Shown here: positions 8,373 through 15,892 of the stretch, in pieces
Layout: each line of letters begins with the position of its first letter
Numbering within the stretch: position 1 is the first letter of the stretch
Source of the DNA: Xylanibacter caecicola
GTDB lineage: Bacteria > Bacteroidota > Bacteroidia > Bacteroidales > Bacteroidaceae
DNA: 64,000 nucleotides
NCBI RefSeq assembly: GCF_013166515.1
Contig: NZ_JABKKJ010000001.1
Location: 310,001-374,000 of the forward strand
Direction of reading: 5' to 3'
Program-made: the position numbers and the translations under genes
Notes under the pieces: generated by a model
What the model saw: only the letters and a program-made list of their open reading frames with translations
What the model was told of the DNA's origin: nothing
Database searches by the model: none

Positions 8373-10682
8373 TCATTGCCTGCCGACAACAGTCTTGACG
8401 GTTCTTTCTCCACACCTTATTATATATATGCCCGGTGCGTGAAGATGAAGCGTTGCCTTTCCTCCTCGGAGTCCGGTCGCTGCCACCTGCATGCCTTGTG
8501 TGGTATATGCGTATACCGGTGTGCCGTCTCCGGCTCCCGAACTCACCTCGATGCTGTTTCCGCCGATGTTTGTTATTGCGTCATTGAGCGGTGTGCCGGT
8601 TGTTGCGCCTATGCCGGTGGATACAGGTTTGCAGTTTATCCTTATGTTGTCGAAGTAGCATTTCTGCGTTTTGTGTCCGGAGTACTGTACAAATCTGAAC
8701 ATCACATCGCTGATATTTCCAAGATTGTATGTAAGTGTCACTACGCTTTCTGATGCTACGGACGGGTTGGTTGTTCCGTCGAGATTTGGCAGCGACGTCC
8801 ATGTAGATCCTCCGTCTGCCGACATATATGTGCGGATGATGGCGGATGATGAAGACGCGTTGTATACCGTCACGGACATGCTCTCAATGTCGCGCGTTAC
8901 CGTTCCGGATGTTATCTCGCCCGACTTTACCGTCGCTGCCGCGCGTCTGCCCATGTCGGGAGTGTCAAAACCGGTTTCGTCTATCGTGGCGCCTTTTGTG
9001 AAAGACCAGTCTGTAAAGGTTCCCGCTACGTTATGTGCGTCGGTCGTTGTCACGTCCATTTCTTCGAATGTCTCCATTAATACAGGTATGTCTTCGCTCT
9101 CCGTCCTGAACGATACGGTGCCGTCGGACGAGCGGGCTATGTCTTTTATCACGAGTGGAGTGCCTATTTTCGCCCACGACTGCAATGACGGAGCTGTCGT
9201 GTTGGTAAGTTCTGTCACCATGCCCGAACCGGGGAACGGGTCGCCGTCGCTGTCGGTAACCGATGTTGACGTTGTCTTCGGTGTGGCTCTTAAAAGCTCA
9301 TAGTAGCAGTGCAGCGGGTTTACGTTTACCTTGTTGTTCTCCCACACGTCCACGTTTGTCGAGTCCACACGGTATACAAGCATGCCTTCGCCCGGCAGAT
9401 ATTCGTCCCAGCGTGTGCGCTGCCGGTTCTCCATAAGGAAATATTCGTTTTTTACAGATGAGTTTATTCTGTATCCTTCGTTGGTTTCGTTTAGTGCTTT
9501 GAGAGTGAAAGTGCCTTCCTTGTCTATTGTTACGGGCTGTGAGAACCCCAGCGCATAACGCTCGTATAACGAGTATCCGCAAGGCGTGCGCGACATGTTC
9601 AGGTATGGTCCCTGCGCCATTACGGACCATTTGCCGGGAGTGACGCTCTGACCGCCCGACGCTTCGTAGTCCGTGTCGTACAGGTCGGGCAGTCCAAGCA
9701 CATGGTTGAACTCGTGGCATATCGTACCTATGCCGTCAAGTTGCTTGTTTCCCGGTTTGCCGTAGAGTTCGGTTGAGCATGCGTATCGTCCGAAGCTTAC
9801 ACCGTCGAGCGACAATGACATTATCTGCGATGCGTGTGGCCATATCAGTCGGTTGTCGTTGCCGGAGAAGTTCGAGCCTGCACCCGAGAAGATGAAGTAT
9901 ACCATATCTACTTTGCGGTCGCCGTCGGTGTCGTAGATAGAATAATTTATATCCTTGTCGGCTGCCCTTAGTGCTGCTTCTACAAGTATTTGGGCTGCTG
10001 CGGTCTGCCTGGCGTAGAACTGTGAGTAGTCAATCTTTACCGGACCGTATACATCGAAGGTCGGATTGAACATTCCATGCGAGTTTTCGTAGTAATAATC
10101 GCGCACGCTGCCCGTACATTCTATTTTCGACGGTATGAGCGTGTTTGACATGTAGCCGTCATATTTCTCTTTGTTTATCATGTCCGTGAAGACATCGAGA
10201 ATGTCGTTTCGTGTGAAAGGTGCGTCGTTGTATTCAACAAGGATTACAAGACCGCGGAACTTGCTGTAGTCGTACTGTCCGGTCTTCAGTTTCATCATAG
10301 GCGCGCGGCTTATTCCGTCGGCTGTCTTTCTCAGGCTTTTCTGGTTCTCGGTTTGTGCCGGTATTGTGCCGACCGGTATTCCGGACAGATATTTCCTGTG
10401 CTCCGGTGTGCGTTCTTCCGCCTCGCGTGCCTGTATTCCGCCGGGGCATAGCTGTCCGCGACCGTCTTTTACGGCATATTCCCATGCGCCGTTGCTTTCA
10501 TTGAGCATCACGGTATATCCGTCGGTAGTGGTGGTATAGTTAAGAAACTCGTCACCATGCAACACTATGGTAAGTGCCGAACCGTCCGGTTGGGTGATCT
10601 TGACAGGTTTGGAATTTGCCGGTATGGCACTGGCATCGAGGAAAAATACCGACAGGATAATGAATAGGATGACTTTTTTCAT
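8373..10682 (-). CDS. Secreted M6-family metalloprotease with T9SS tail
   Basis: A signal peptide (about 1-19, 'MKKVILFIILSVFFLDASA') precedes a propeptide-like region and an M6 (immune inhibitor A-like) peptidase domain of about residues 150-420. The zinc site is clear: HEFNH at residues 323-327 followed by 'VLGLPDLYD', i.e. HExxHxxGxxD. A Ca-binding-like 'YDTDGDRKVD' loop lies before it. Residues ~540-690 look like a beta-sandwich (MAM/jelly-roll-like) region. The C-terminus ('APGIYIIRCGERTVKTVVG') is a T9SS sorting tail. Expected role: extracellular protein degradation. It lies upstream of the GLUG gene in the same direction. Confidence 0.9.
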   Translation of the reverse strand: MKKVILFIILSVFFLDASAIPANSKPVKITQPDGSALTIVLHGDEFLNYTTTTDGYTVMLNESNGAWEYAVKDGRGQLCPGGIQAREAEERTPEHRKYLSGIPVGTIPAQTENQKSLRKTADGISRAPMMKLKTGQYDYSKFRGLVILVEYNDAPFTRNDILDVFTDMINKEKYDGYMSNTLIPSKIECTGSVRDYYYENSHGMFNPTFDVYGPVKIDYSQFYARQTAAAQILVEAALRAADKDINYSIYDTDGDRKVDMVYFIFSGAGSNFSGNDNRLIWPHASQIMSLSLDGVSFGRYACSTELYGKPGNKQLDGIGTICHEFNHVLGLPDLYDTDYEASGGQSVTPGKWSVMAQGPYLNMSRTPCGYSLYERYALGFSQPVTIDKEGTFTLKALNETNEGYRINSSVKNEYFLMENRQRTRWDEYLPGEGMLVYRVDSTNVDVWENNKVNVNPLHCYYELLRATPKTTSTSVTDSDGDPFPGSGMVTELTNTTAPSLQSWAKIGTPLVIKDIARSSDGTVSFRTESEDIPVLMETFEEMDVTTTDAHNVAGTFTDWSFTKGATIDETGFDTPDMGRRAAATVKSGEITSGTVTRDIESMSVTVYNASSSSAIIRTYMSADGGSTWTSLPNLDGTTNPSVASESVVTLTYNLGNISDVMFRFVQYSGHKTQKCYFDNIRINCKPVSTGIGATTGTPLNDAITNIGGNSIEVSSGAGDGTPVYAYTTQGMQVAATGLRGGKATLHLHAPGIYIIRCGERTVKTVVGRQ

Positions 10683-10765
10683 TTATGCAAGCTTTATTAT
10701 AAAGAATGGTTTAAACCGTATGCAAATACAATTGTTTCATGTTTGCTAAATACAATTTACTTTTG

Positions 10766-10773
10766 CAAAAATA
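10766..10773 (-). promoter_or_regulatory. Candidate -7 box (TATTTTTG) for the M6 protease gene
   Basis: The minus strand reads TATTTTTG, matching TAnnTTTG, 84 bp upstream of the M6 start codon. No good -33 TTTG is found at the usual spacing. A run of eight C residues lies at 10791-10798, just upstream. Confidence 0.4.
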
Positions 10774-10799
10774 ATTAAAGTGTATAATTACCCCCCCCT

Positions 10800-11373
10800 G
10801 AAAAAGTGTTAATAAAGTGTAATAGGCGATATTTTGCTTATTGTTTGAATAATAAGTGTAATGAATACTTTTAATCTGTTATATGCATTGATGTGAATAA
10901 TACGGATTATTATTCATGCTTTCTTGATGATGAATATAGCTTTCCGCAGTGACACATAGATGCAGAAAGAGGCGTATTCCCTTTCTTTTTGCCACTTGTG
11001 TTTTGTCAATGAAAATGTGGAAAATAGAGTTGCGGGGAGTGATAAAAGTGGGGTGACAGGCTGTTTTGTTATGTATTGTTTTCCAAAGGCAGTGCTTTAA
11101 GGATGCAAAAGGGCTGCTTTTGCATCCTTATATGCCGTGTTTCAGGCGGCAAAGTGTGGGATATTGCGACCCGAAATGGCATGTTTTGCACCCTAAAACA
11201 GCTGTTTTGAGATGGTTGGGAACGTCTTTTCGATGCACAAATTAACATCCGACGGTGTAAAATGTTGATATTGTGACGATTGCAGTTGCACGCGTTTCTT
11301 TGGCGAATTTACGGCAGAAGGATAACTTGTTTGCGAGGAACGCAGTATTGAGGGGTTACGGAAAAGCAAAAAG
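10800..11373. other. Intergenic region with no gene seen
   Basis: About 570 bp of AT-rich DNA upstream of the M6 gene. I see no credible coding region. It holds the palindrome at 11099-11129, and a run of AAAATGGCATGTTTTG-like text near 11178 that recurs in similar form near 48465. Confidence 0.6.
11099..11129. repeat. Perfect 13-bp palindrome with 5-nt loop
   Basis: AAGGATGCAAAAG (11099-11111), loop GGCTG, CTTTTGCATCCTT (11117-11129). No T-run follows on either strand, so it is not a simple terminator. It belongs to the same style of palindrome as 36404-36440 and 48388-48426. Confidence 0.8.
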
Positions 11374-11420
11374 AAAGCACGCGGGCGGAAATCGTTACAA
11401 TGTGTCCGCGCAGCGTGCTT
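11374..11420 (-). terminator. Terminator of the SH3-protein gene
   Basis: On the minus strand AAGCACGC pairs with GCGTGCTT, and an inner GCGCGGA/TCCGCCC pairing extends the stem. It is followed by TCTTTTTGC. It begins 24 bp after the stop codon of the 11444-12166 gene. Confidence 0.75.
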
Positions 11421-11443
11421 CGGTCTTATAAGTTTGTGTGATG

Positions 11444-12166
11444 TTAATGTGCTGTGAATGCCGGCGCTCTTTTGCCCTCGTATTCTCCGGGTGTTTCGTC
11501 CCAGACGAATGCCGTTCCGCCGTTGACAACATTCCCTTTGGTATTGAGAAACTCGCACGGAACACATATCAGCTTCATCTCCTCGTTGTAGAAAATGGTC
11601 TCGTTGCTTTTCAGCTTTTCTTCTTCCGACATTAGTTTTGCCGTGGATATGCTCTTGTCATCGAAGTTGTAGCTGTTGTATCCGGTGTATATGTCGGCAC
11701 TGTTGGCGCCGGTGAACTTCCATATACTGCTGCTCATGTTTGCCGATATGGGGTTGCCGTCGATGTCGTCGCGTGCCCAACTTTCGCTTACAGCCACGTA
11801 TGGCAGGCGCGAGGCGTTGAAAAACAAGGTGCCGTCGTGCCAGCTGTCGCATGTCTGTCCTATGGCATTGTACGTGCGTCCGAGTGTTTCCTTTGTCACC
11901 GGAGAGCATTCGAGCACCTTCACCAAGTTGCTTGCCACGAATGCCACGCTGTCTTTCTCGTCGGGCCATACCACCATTGTCCAACCGTTTTCCTCGTCCA
12001 CATAGTCCAGCATGCAGCCTTCGTGCATCTTTCCCTCTATTGCACAATTTGTATTGGGGCTTTCGCGCAGGTTCACATTGTTCTTTATAAACAGTACTTT
12101 CTTGTCGAAACTGTATGCACACTGCAATGTCAGGAGTGCGCAAATGGCGGTGATAATTCTTTTCAT
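11444..12166 (-). CDS. Secreted SH3-domain protein of unknown function
   Basis: The protein has 240 residues with a signal peptide (about 1-19, 'MKRIITAICALLTLQCAYS'). Residues ~25-85 form a bacterial SH3-type module: 'VNLRESPNTNCAIEGKM' followed by 'GWTMVVW' and 'VASNLVKVLE', the usual pattern of SH3_3 domains that bind peptidoglycan peptides or act as protein-interaction modules. The C-terminal ~150 residues match nothing I recognise. They contain two Cys (in 'ICVPCEF') that could pair in the periplasm. It has no T9SS tail and is probably periplasmic or outer-membrane associated. A terminator follows it. Confidence 0.65.
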   Translation of the reverse strand: MKRIITAICALLTLQCAYSFDKKVLFIKNNVNLRESPNTNCAIEGKMHEGCMLDYVDEENGWTMVVWPDEKDSVAFVASNLVKVLECSPVTKETLGRTYNAIGQTCDSWHDGTLFFNASRLPYVAVSESWARDDIDGNPISANMSSSIWKFTGANSADIYTGYNSYNFDDKSISTAKLMSEEEKLKSNETIFYNEEMKLICVPCEFLNTKGNVVNGGTAFVWDETPGEYEGKRAPAFTAH

Positions 12167-12205
12167 AGTGTTTTTTCCTGTATTAATATACCTCTTGTCA
12201 TTAAA

Positions 12206-12256
12206 TCCTTTGCAGGGCGAGGTGTGCCGTTTTACGCGGCGTGACCCTGCAAAGGA
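12206..12256 (-). terminator. Terminator of the MaoC-like gene
   Basis: TCCTTTGCAGGG (12206-12217) pairs with CCCTGCAAAGGA (12245-12256), with an inner GCCG/CGGC pairing. Read on the minus strand the stem ends in ATTTAATG, 15 bp after the MaoC-like stop codon. Confidence 0.65.
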
Positions 12257-12271
12257 TAGTGTAAAAATGTA

Positions 12272-12736
12272 TTATTCAAAGTAGTAGAGGAATGTGGCGA
12301 CGCCCTCAAGAGCAGGCTTGCGCGCATCCTTTATCTCTATCTTGAACTTTATCTCAGCCTTGCACACGCCGCGCAGGTTGGCAATGGACTGGAGAGTGGT
12401 GACGAGACGCACACTGCTGCCTGTCACTACCGCCTGTCCGAACTTCATCTTGTCCATGCCGTAGTTTACCATCATCTTAAGGTTGTTCACCTCTATAATC
12501 TGGTTCCACATGTGCGGCAGCAGCGACAGCGTCAGATAACCGTGTGCAATGGTGCTCTTGTAGGGGCTTTCGGTCTTTGCGCGCTCGGTGTCCACGTGTA
12601 TCCACTGGTGGTCGAGAGTGGCGTCGGCAAAGAGGTTTATGCGCTCCTGGCTTACCTCTACCCAGTCGGATGTACCGAGAACCTGTCCTAAGTGTGAAGC
12701 AAATTCCTCGTATGAGTTTACGATCAGCTTTTCCAT
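12272..12736 (-). CDS. MaoC-like (R)-specific hydratase / dehydratase
   Basis: The protein has 154 residues, the normal length for a single hot-dog-fold MaoC-domain protein. The hydratase-2 motif is visible at about residues 38-67: 'FADATLDHQWIHVD' with catalytic Asp and His, then 'STIAHGYLTLSL'. These enzymes hydrate trans-2-enoyl thioesters. The closest named relatives are NodN-type MaoC proteins, which are single-domain enzymes. The physiological substrate (an enoyl-CoA or enoyl-ACP) cannot be told. It has its own promoter and terminator, so it is monocistronic. Confidence 0.85.
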   Translation of the reverse strand: MEKLIVNSYEEFASHLGQVLGTSDWVEVSQERINLFADATLDHQWIHVDTERAKTESPYKSTIAHGYLTLSLLPHMWNQIIEVNNLKMMVNYGMDKMKFGQAVVTGSSVRLVTTLQSIANLRGVCKAEIKFKIEIKDARKPALEGVATFLYYFE

Positions 12737-12788
12737 GTTTGTTGTTTTTATAAGGTTTATAATGTTTCTGTCTTTAAATGAGACAATG

Positions 12789-12796
12789 CAAATTTA
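12789..12796 (-). promoter_or_regulatory. Candidate -7 box (TAAATTTG) for the MaoC-like gene
   Basis: The minus strand reads TAAATTTG 53 bp upstream of the start codon, a good TAnnTTTG match. No clear -33 element is seen. Confidence 0.5.
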
Positions 12797-12896
12797 TACA
12801 TAATTTCCCTATTTTGTGCCGCTTTGTACGAGTATTTGCATATCTGGCACATGCCGATTAGGGAAAACCCTATGCCGTTTTAGGGATTTGATATGG

Positions 12897-12924
12897 TTGT
12901 TTATACTTTTATTCGCTATCTTTG
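12897..12924 (+). promoter_or_regulatory. Promoter upstream of the glycine-zipper lipoprotein
   Basis: A TATCTTTG box (12917-12924) is preceded by TTG (12897-12899), a 17-bp spacer. A second TCTTTG at 12942-12947 stands at exactly the same distance from the downstream dyad as the promoter box does at 23956-23963. The true start may therefore be there. Confidence 0.55.
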
Positions 12925-12952
12925 CAATATATAAAGTTGGGTCTTTGCAATA

Positions 12953-12985
12953 TGAAGCGTGCTTCATTGCACTCGGCTTGCATTA
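12953..12985 (+). promoter_or_regulatory. 33-bp leader element, copy 1
   Basis: A dyad TGAAGC-GT-GCTTCA (12953-12966) is followed by TTGCACTCGGCTTGCATTA (12967-12985). The same 33-bp layout occurs at 23969-24001 with one A/G difference in the tail and compensatory changes in the dyad. It lies 29 bp upstream of the start codon, so it is in the 5' UTR or at the transcription start. Confidence 0.7.
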
Positions 12986-13014
12986 TTTTTTAGATGACAT
13001 AAAGAATATATTTT

Positions 13015-13803
13015 ATGAAGAAAGCAGGTGTTTTGTTGGTTGGTACGGCTCTGTTGATGAGCAGTTGCGGCACGTATACAGGTTCCGGTGCTTACAACGG
13101 TGCTGCGTTGGGTTCTATATTCGGCTCGGCAATCGGCGGTATAAACGGCGGTTATCATGGCAGCAATGTCGGTACGATAGTAGGAATGGCGGGCGGCGCC
13201 GTAATAGGTGGCGTCATCGGAGCGCAGGCAGACAAGGCGCAGCAGAAGAAGTATGAGGACTATAAGAGCAGCAGGCGGCAGTGCGATGACGGTGCCGGCA
13301 GCTACGGATATGAGCGTGTCGGCAATGACGATAGCGGTTTCGACCCTTCAGGCAGCGGCGATGATGTGCTTTACGACTATGATCTGGCGCCTGCACCTGA
13401 TACTGTTCCGACGATGAGAATAGGCGGTCCTGTGGCAGACAATGCCCGCGAAGGGACATTGGAGATACGCAATCTGCGTTTCGTTGATGCCGACGGCGAC
13501 AATGTCATGCGTGGCGGAGAGATTGGCAAGGTGGTCTTTGAGGTGTACAACAGCTCGTCGTCGGCATATTACGACATACGTCCGGTGGTGGAGGAGACGA
13601 GCGGCAACAGGCTCATATACATCTCCGAAGGCATACGTGTGGAGAAGATTTTGCCCGGAAGGGGCATACGCTATACGGCTATGGTAAAGGCAGACAGGCG
13701 CATAAAGGACGGCACTGCGATGTTCAGAGTATATGCGGCGAAGGGCGACAGCGCGGTGACAGAGGTACACGACTTCGGTGTTGCCACGGAAAAAAGACGA
13801 TAG
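13015..13803 (+). CDS. Glycine-zipper outer-membrane lipoprotein
   Basis: The protein has 262 residues with a lipoprotein signal ending 'LLMSSCG' (lipobox, Cys ~18). Residues ~25-75 form a glycine zipper: repeated GxxxG steps as in 'GSIFGSAIGGINGG' and 'GMAGGAVIGGVIGAQAD'. This pattern is seen in YMGG/SlyB-like lipoproteins that insert into or span membranes. A low-complexity acidic linker (~85-140) leads to a C-terminal ~110-residue beta-rich domain ('LEIRNLRFVDADGDNVMRGG') resembling an Ig-like fold. Envelope integrity is the likely role. Its transcript starts at a promoter followed by the 33-bp leader element, shared with the 24024 gene. Confidence 0.8.
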   Translation: MKKAGVLLVGTALLMSSCGTYTGSGAYNGAALGSIFGSAIGGINGGYHGSNVGTIVGMAGGAVIGGVIGAQADKAQQKKYEDYKSSRRQCDDGAGSYGYERVGNDDSGFDPSGSGDDVLYDYDLAPAPDTVPTMRIGGPVADNAREGTLEIRNLRFVDADGDNVMRGGEIGKVVFEVYNSSSSAYYDIRPVVEETSGNRLIYISEGIRVEKILPGRGIRYTAMVKADRRIKDGTAMFRVYAAKGDSAVTEVHDFGVATEKRR

Positions 13804-13890
13804 CCTGTCTTCCGGAGAATATGGCAGAACATATTATCGCTTGCCGGCAGCATCGTACCTCCGTGCATGTCTTCCGGCAGTTGTATGGCA

Positions 13891-13944
13891 ATCCGCCTGA
13901 TATCGGCAGTATATAAAGGATTATTATGCTGATATCAGGCGGAT
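13891..13944. repeat. Perfect 14-bp inverted repeat between convergent genes
   Basis: ATCCGCCTGATATC (13891-13904) is mirrored by GATATCAGGCGGAT (13931-13944), with a 26-nt AT-rich loop. It lies between the convergent lipoprotein and RlpA-like genes. It probably helps to end transcription, but neither side has a T-run. Confidence 0.7.
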
Positions 13945-13987
13945 GTCTGTTTCCCGTATGTTTCTTTTCTGTTGTGCTTTTCAGGCT

Positions 13988-14491
13988 TTATTTCTCTTTG
14001 TCGGCATGTTTGTCGTCTTTCTTTGCGTTCTCTTTCTTTTCCTGCCATGCCGGTGTCATGCCGTCGTTGTTGTTCGTAATCTCGTAATCCAGTTCCGGCA
14101 GTTCGGTCTCCTGCTTGAACGGTATGCCCTTGTTCTCCACATATTTCTCCACCTTTACCATTGCCACGCCCTGTTGCAGCATGCCCAGTTCTTTGGCTGC
14201 ACGCCACGAAAGGTCTATTATCCGTCCTTTCCTGAACGGTCCGCGGTCTATCACCCTTACGATTACTTCCTTTCCGTTTGCCGGGTTTGTCACCTTAAGT
14301 TTTGTTCCAAAAGGAAAAGTCCGGTGTGCACATACAAGGCTGTCGTGGTGAAGACGCTCTCCGCTGCTTGTCCTTGCGCCTGTTATTTTCTTTGAGTAGA
14401 ACGATGCTTTGCCCTTTTGCTGTGCCGTTATCTGTAGCGGTAGAATGAGCATTGTGCACAACAGTGATATGATAAAAAGAACGTTTCTCAT
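13988..14491 (-). CDS. RlpA-like septal ring protein (double-psi beta-barrel)
   Basis: The protein has 167 residues with a signal peptide ending near 24 ('LILPLQITAQQ'). The RlpA double-psi barrel spans about residues 28-120: 'GKASFYSKKITGARTSSGER' type opening, 'PFGTKLKVTNPANGKEV' and 'VIDRGPFRKGRIIDLS'. This includes the conserved Asp of 'DRGP' found in active lytic transglycosylases. RlpA cuts denuded glycan strands at the septum. The C-terminal ~40 residues are a charged Lys/Glu tail rather than a SPOR domain. A well-formed promoter lies 62 bp upstream. Confidence 0.85.
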   Translation of the reverse strand: MRNVLFIISLLCTMLILPLQITAQQKGKASFYSKKITGARTSSGERLHHDSLVCAHRTFPFGTKLKVTNPANGKEVIVRVIDRGPFRKGRIIDLSWRAAKELGMLQQGVAMVKVEKYVENKGIPFKQETELPELDYEITNNNDGMTPAWQEKKENAKKDDKHADKEK

Positions 14492-14552
14492 GGTTGTCTG
14501 TTTTAAAGTGTTTTCTAACAGTTAAGGTATTGAAACATAAGTGTTTCCCCTG

Positions 14553-14583
14553 CAAATATACAAAGAATATTCGACAAAACAAA
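14553..14583 (-). promoter_or_regulatory. Consensus promoter of the RlpA-like gene
   Basis: On the minus strand TTTG (14580-14583) is followed by a 19-bp spacer and TATATTTG (14553-14560). This is a textbook Bacteroidetes -33/-7 pair, 62 bp upstream of the start codon. Confidence 0.75.
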
Positions 14584-14649
14584 ATAGCGATAGTTTGGCT
14601 TTAGCCAGGTTCGCGGTGGCGAAGCCGATTTTGTGAGTTAAATATACGA

Positions 14650-14797
14650 ATAAGTCGAGAACAAAACAACAAATTTATTTGTTGTTTGTCGAGCGGGAGT
14701 ATATTGGACGAGCCGGAGGCAACGTCAAATAATCGGATAAGTCGAGAACAAAACAACAAATTTATTTGTTTTTTGTCGGGCGGGAGTATATTGGACG
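14650..14797. repeat. Two 61-bp direct repeats, each containing a palindrome
   Basis: Copies at 14650-14710 and 14737-14797 differ at two positions. Each contains AACAACAAAT-TT-ATTTGTTGTT (copy 2 with one change), then GTCG(A/G)GCGGGAGTATATTGGACG. No gene fits here. The layout resembles a dispersed intergenic palindrome that duplicated locally. Confidence 0.85.
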
Positions 14798-14801
14798 GAG
14801 T

Positions 14802-14844
14802 AAAAAAGCGTGCCGTCCCCGCTTTTATACGGTGGACGGCACGC
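14802..14844 (-). terminator. Terminator of the small membrane protein gene
   Basis: On the minus strand GCGTGCCGTCC pairs with GGACGGCACGC (11 bp), followed directly by TTTTTT. It begins 22 bp after the stop codon of the 14866-15054 gene. Confidence 0.9.
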
Positions 14845-14865
14845 CTTGACAATATATGGTTGAAC

Positions 14866-15054
14866 TCAGCTGAGCCACGACTCCATGCGTCCTCTTGCAA
14901 TAAGGTAGTAGAAAATCAGTCCCAACCAACTTGTTGCGAGTATCAGGATAATGGCAACAATCCTTTTCCACAATGAAACATTCATGCCTGCAATCTCGAT
15001 GGCGGCCTTTATTGTAAGGACAACGCCGACAATCCAAATAATAAACCCAATCAT
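14866..15054 (-). CDS. Small two-helix membrane protein (PLD-N-like)
   Basis: The protein has 62 residues and two predicted membrane helices (about 3-21 and 29-50): 'MIGFIIWIVGVVLTI' and 'IVAIILILATSWLGLIFYYL'. The second helix with its 'W.G.i.Yyli.R' pattern is like the stand-alone phospholipase-D nuclease N-terminal (PLDc_N) proteins common in Bacteroidetes. Function is not known. It follows the repeat lipoprotein gene by 31 bp, so the two form an operon with a shared terminator. Envelope stress is a reasonable guess only. Confidence 0.7.
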   Translation of the reverse strand: MIGFIIWIVGVVLTIKAAIEIAGMNVSLWKRIVAIILILATSWLGLIFYYLIARGRMESWLS

Positions 15055-15085
15055 AATCTTCCGTTTTTAGTTGTTAGACAATATG

Positions 15086-15430
15086 TTATTTCAACTCCTT
15101 CTTGACGTCATTGTAGCCCTCTTTCACATTTTTCTTCACGTTCTGATAGCCTTTCTTTACGCCTCTTTTAGCGTCCTGATAGCCCTCCTTGACGTTTTCT
15201 TTTGTCTTGTCGTAGCCCTCTTCCACCTTCTGCTTGGCGTCTCCGTAGCCTTCTTTCACCTTTTCCTTTGTATTTTCATAACCATCTTTTACGTCTTCTT
15301 CCACGTCGTCGATGTCGTTTTCTATACAGTTTGTCGTGCAGTGATGTTTGTTTGAAGACTTGTTGTTGTCACATGATGCTACCGTCATCATCGATACAAA
15401 TGCGATTACCGCGATTACAATCTTTTTCAT
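15086..15430 (-). CDS. Lipoprotein with six 11-residue repeats (LEA/YtxH-like)
   Basis: The protein has 114 residues. The lipobox is 'VASC' (Cys about 20). A short Cys- and His-containing linker ('HHCTTNC') follows. Six near-perfect 11-mers of the type (K/D)V(K/E)(E/D)GYxxxKx then run to the C-terminus. Such 11-mers form amphipathic helices and are seen in LEA, apolipoprotein and YtxH-type stress proteins that coat membranes. A strong -7 box sits 268 bp upstream, implying a long 5' UTR. It is the first gene of an operon with the 62-residue membrane protein. Confidence 0.75.
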   Translation of the reverse strand: MKKIVIAVIAFVSMMTVASCDNNKSSNKHHCTTNCIENDIDDVEEDVKDGYENTKEKVKEGYGDAKQKVEEGYDKTKENVKEGYQDAKRGVKKGYQNVKKNVKEGYNDVKKELK

Positions 15431-15697
15431 AATTCCTCCGTTTTAAATTGTTTATACCTTTATCTGTTATCCTTTTTCCCGTTTCGGGGCGTCCGCCGTT
15501 GGCGGTTTCATATGCCCGTGCAGTTGCCGGTGCCGTTCCCCGTTGTTTCCTTTCCGTTGTTTCTGTTTCTTTTCTTCATCCTTTTTGTTGTTAATAAGTC
15601 AGATATTTGTCCCCGCCCCTTTCCCTTCTCTTTATGCGGGGACATTATATTGTTATCCTGAAACAACCTTTAAACCTTTTGAGTTGCTGTTCATTTG

Positions 15698-15705
15698 CAA
15701 ATATA
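15698..15705 (-). promoter_or_regulatory. Candidate -7 box (TATATTTG) of the repeat-lipoprotein operon
   Basis: The minus strand matches TAnnTTTG exactly in the context TATATTTGC, which also occurs upstream of the genes at 13988, 21534 and 35531. It predicts a leader of about 260 nt. Confidence 0.5.
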
Positions 15706-15833
15706 ATGCTGACGGGGAGAATATAAAAAATAAAATACGGTTTATTCAGTACTATTAAATCCAATTAAATTAAAAACGTTTTATATTGCCCCGATATTCA
15801 TAATTTATCTTTAAAACGTCTCTTTTAAACGAT

Positions 15834-15872
15834 AAAAGCCCCGCAGACCGAAGTGACGGTCAGCGGGGCTTT
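15834..15872 (-). terminator. gdhA terminator
   Basis: AAAGCCCCGC pairs with GCGGGGCTTT, with an inner GACCG/CGGTC pairing. It ends in a short T-run on the minus strand, 20 bp after the gdhA stop. Confidence 0.9.
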
Positions 15873-15892
15873 GCCTGTGTTATATATCTTTA

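Larger units (their letters stand above)
15431..15892. other. Intergenic region: long leader and promoter of the repeat lipoprotein
   Basis: It contains no gene. It holds the candidate -7 box TATATTTG (15698-15705, minus strand) and an inverted repeat TGTCCCCGC/GCGGGGACA (about 15607-15648) that would lie in the leader RNA. The gdhA terminator is at its right end. Confidence 0.55.

Noticed and set aside
14601-14900. ORFs of ~99 residues across the 61-bp repeats
   Set aside because: They run through a terminator and two non-coding palindromic repeats.
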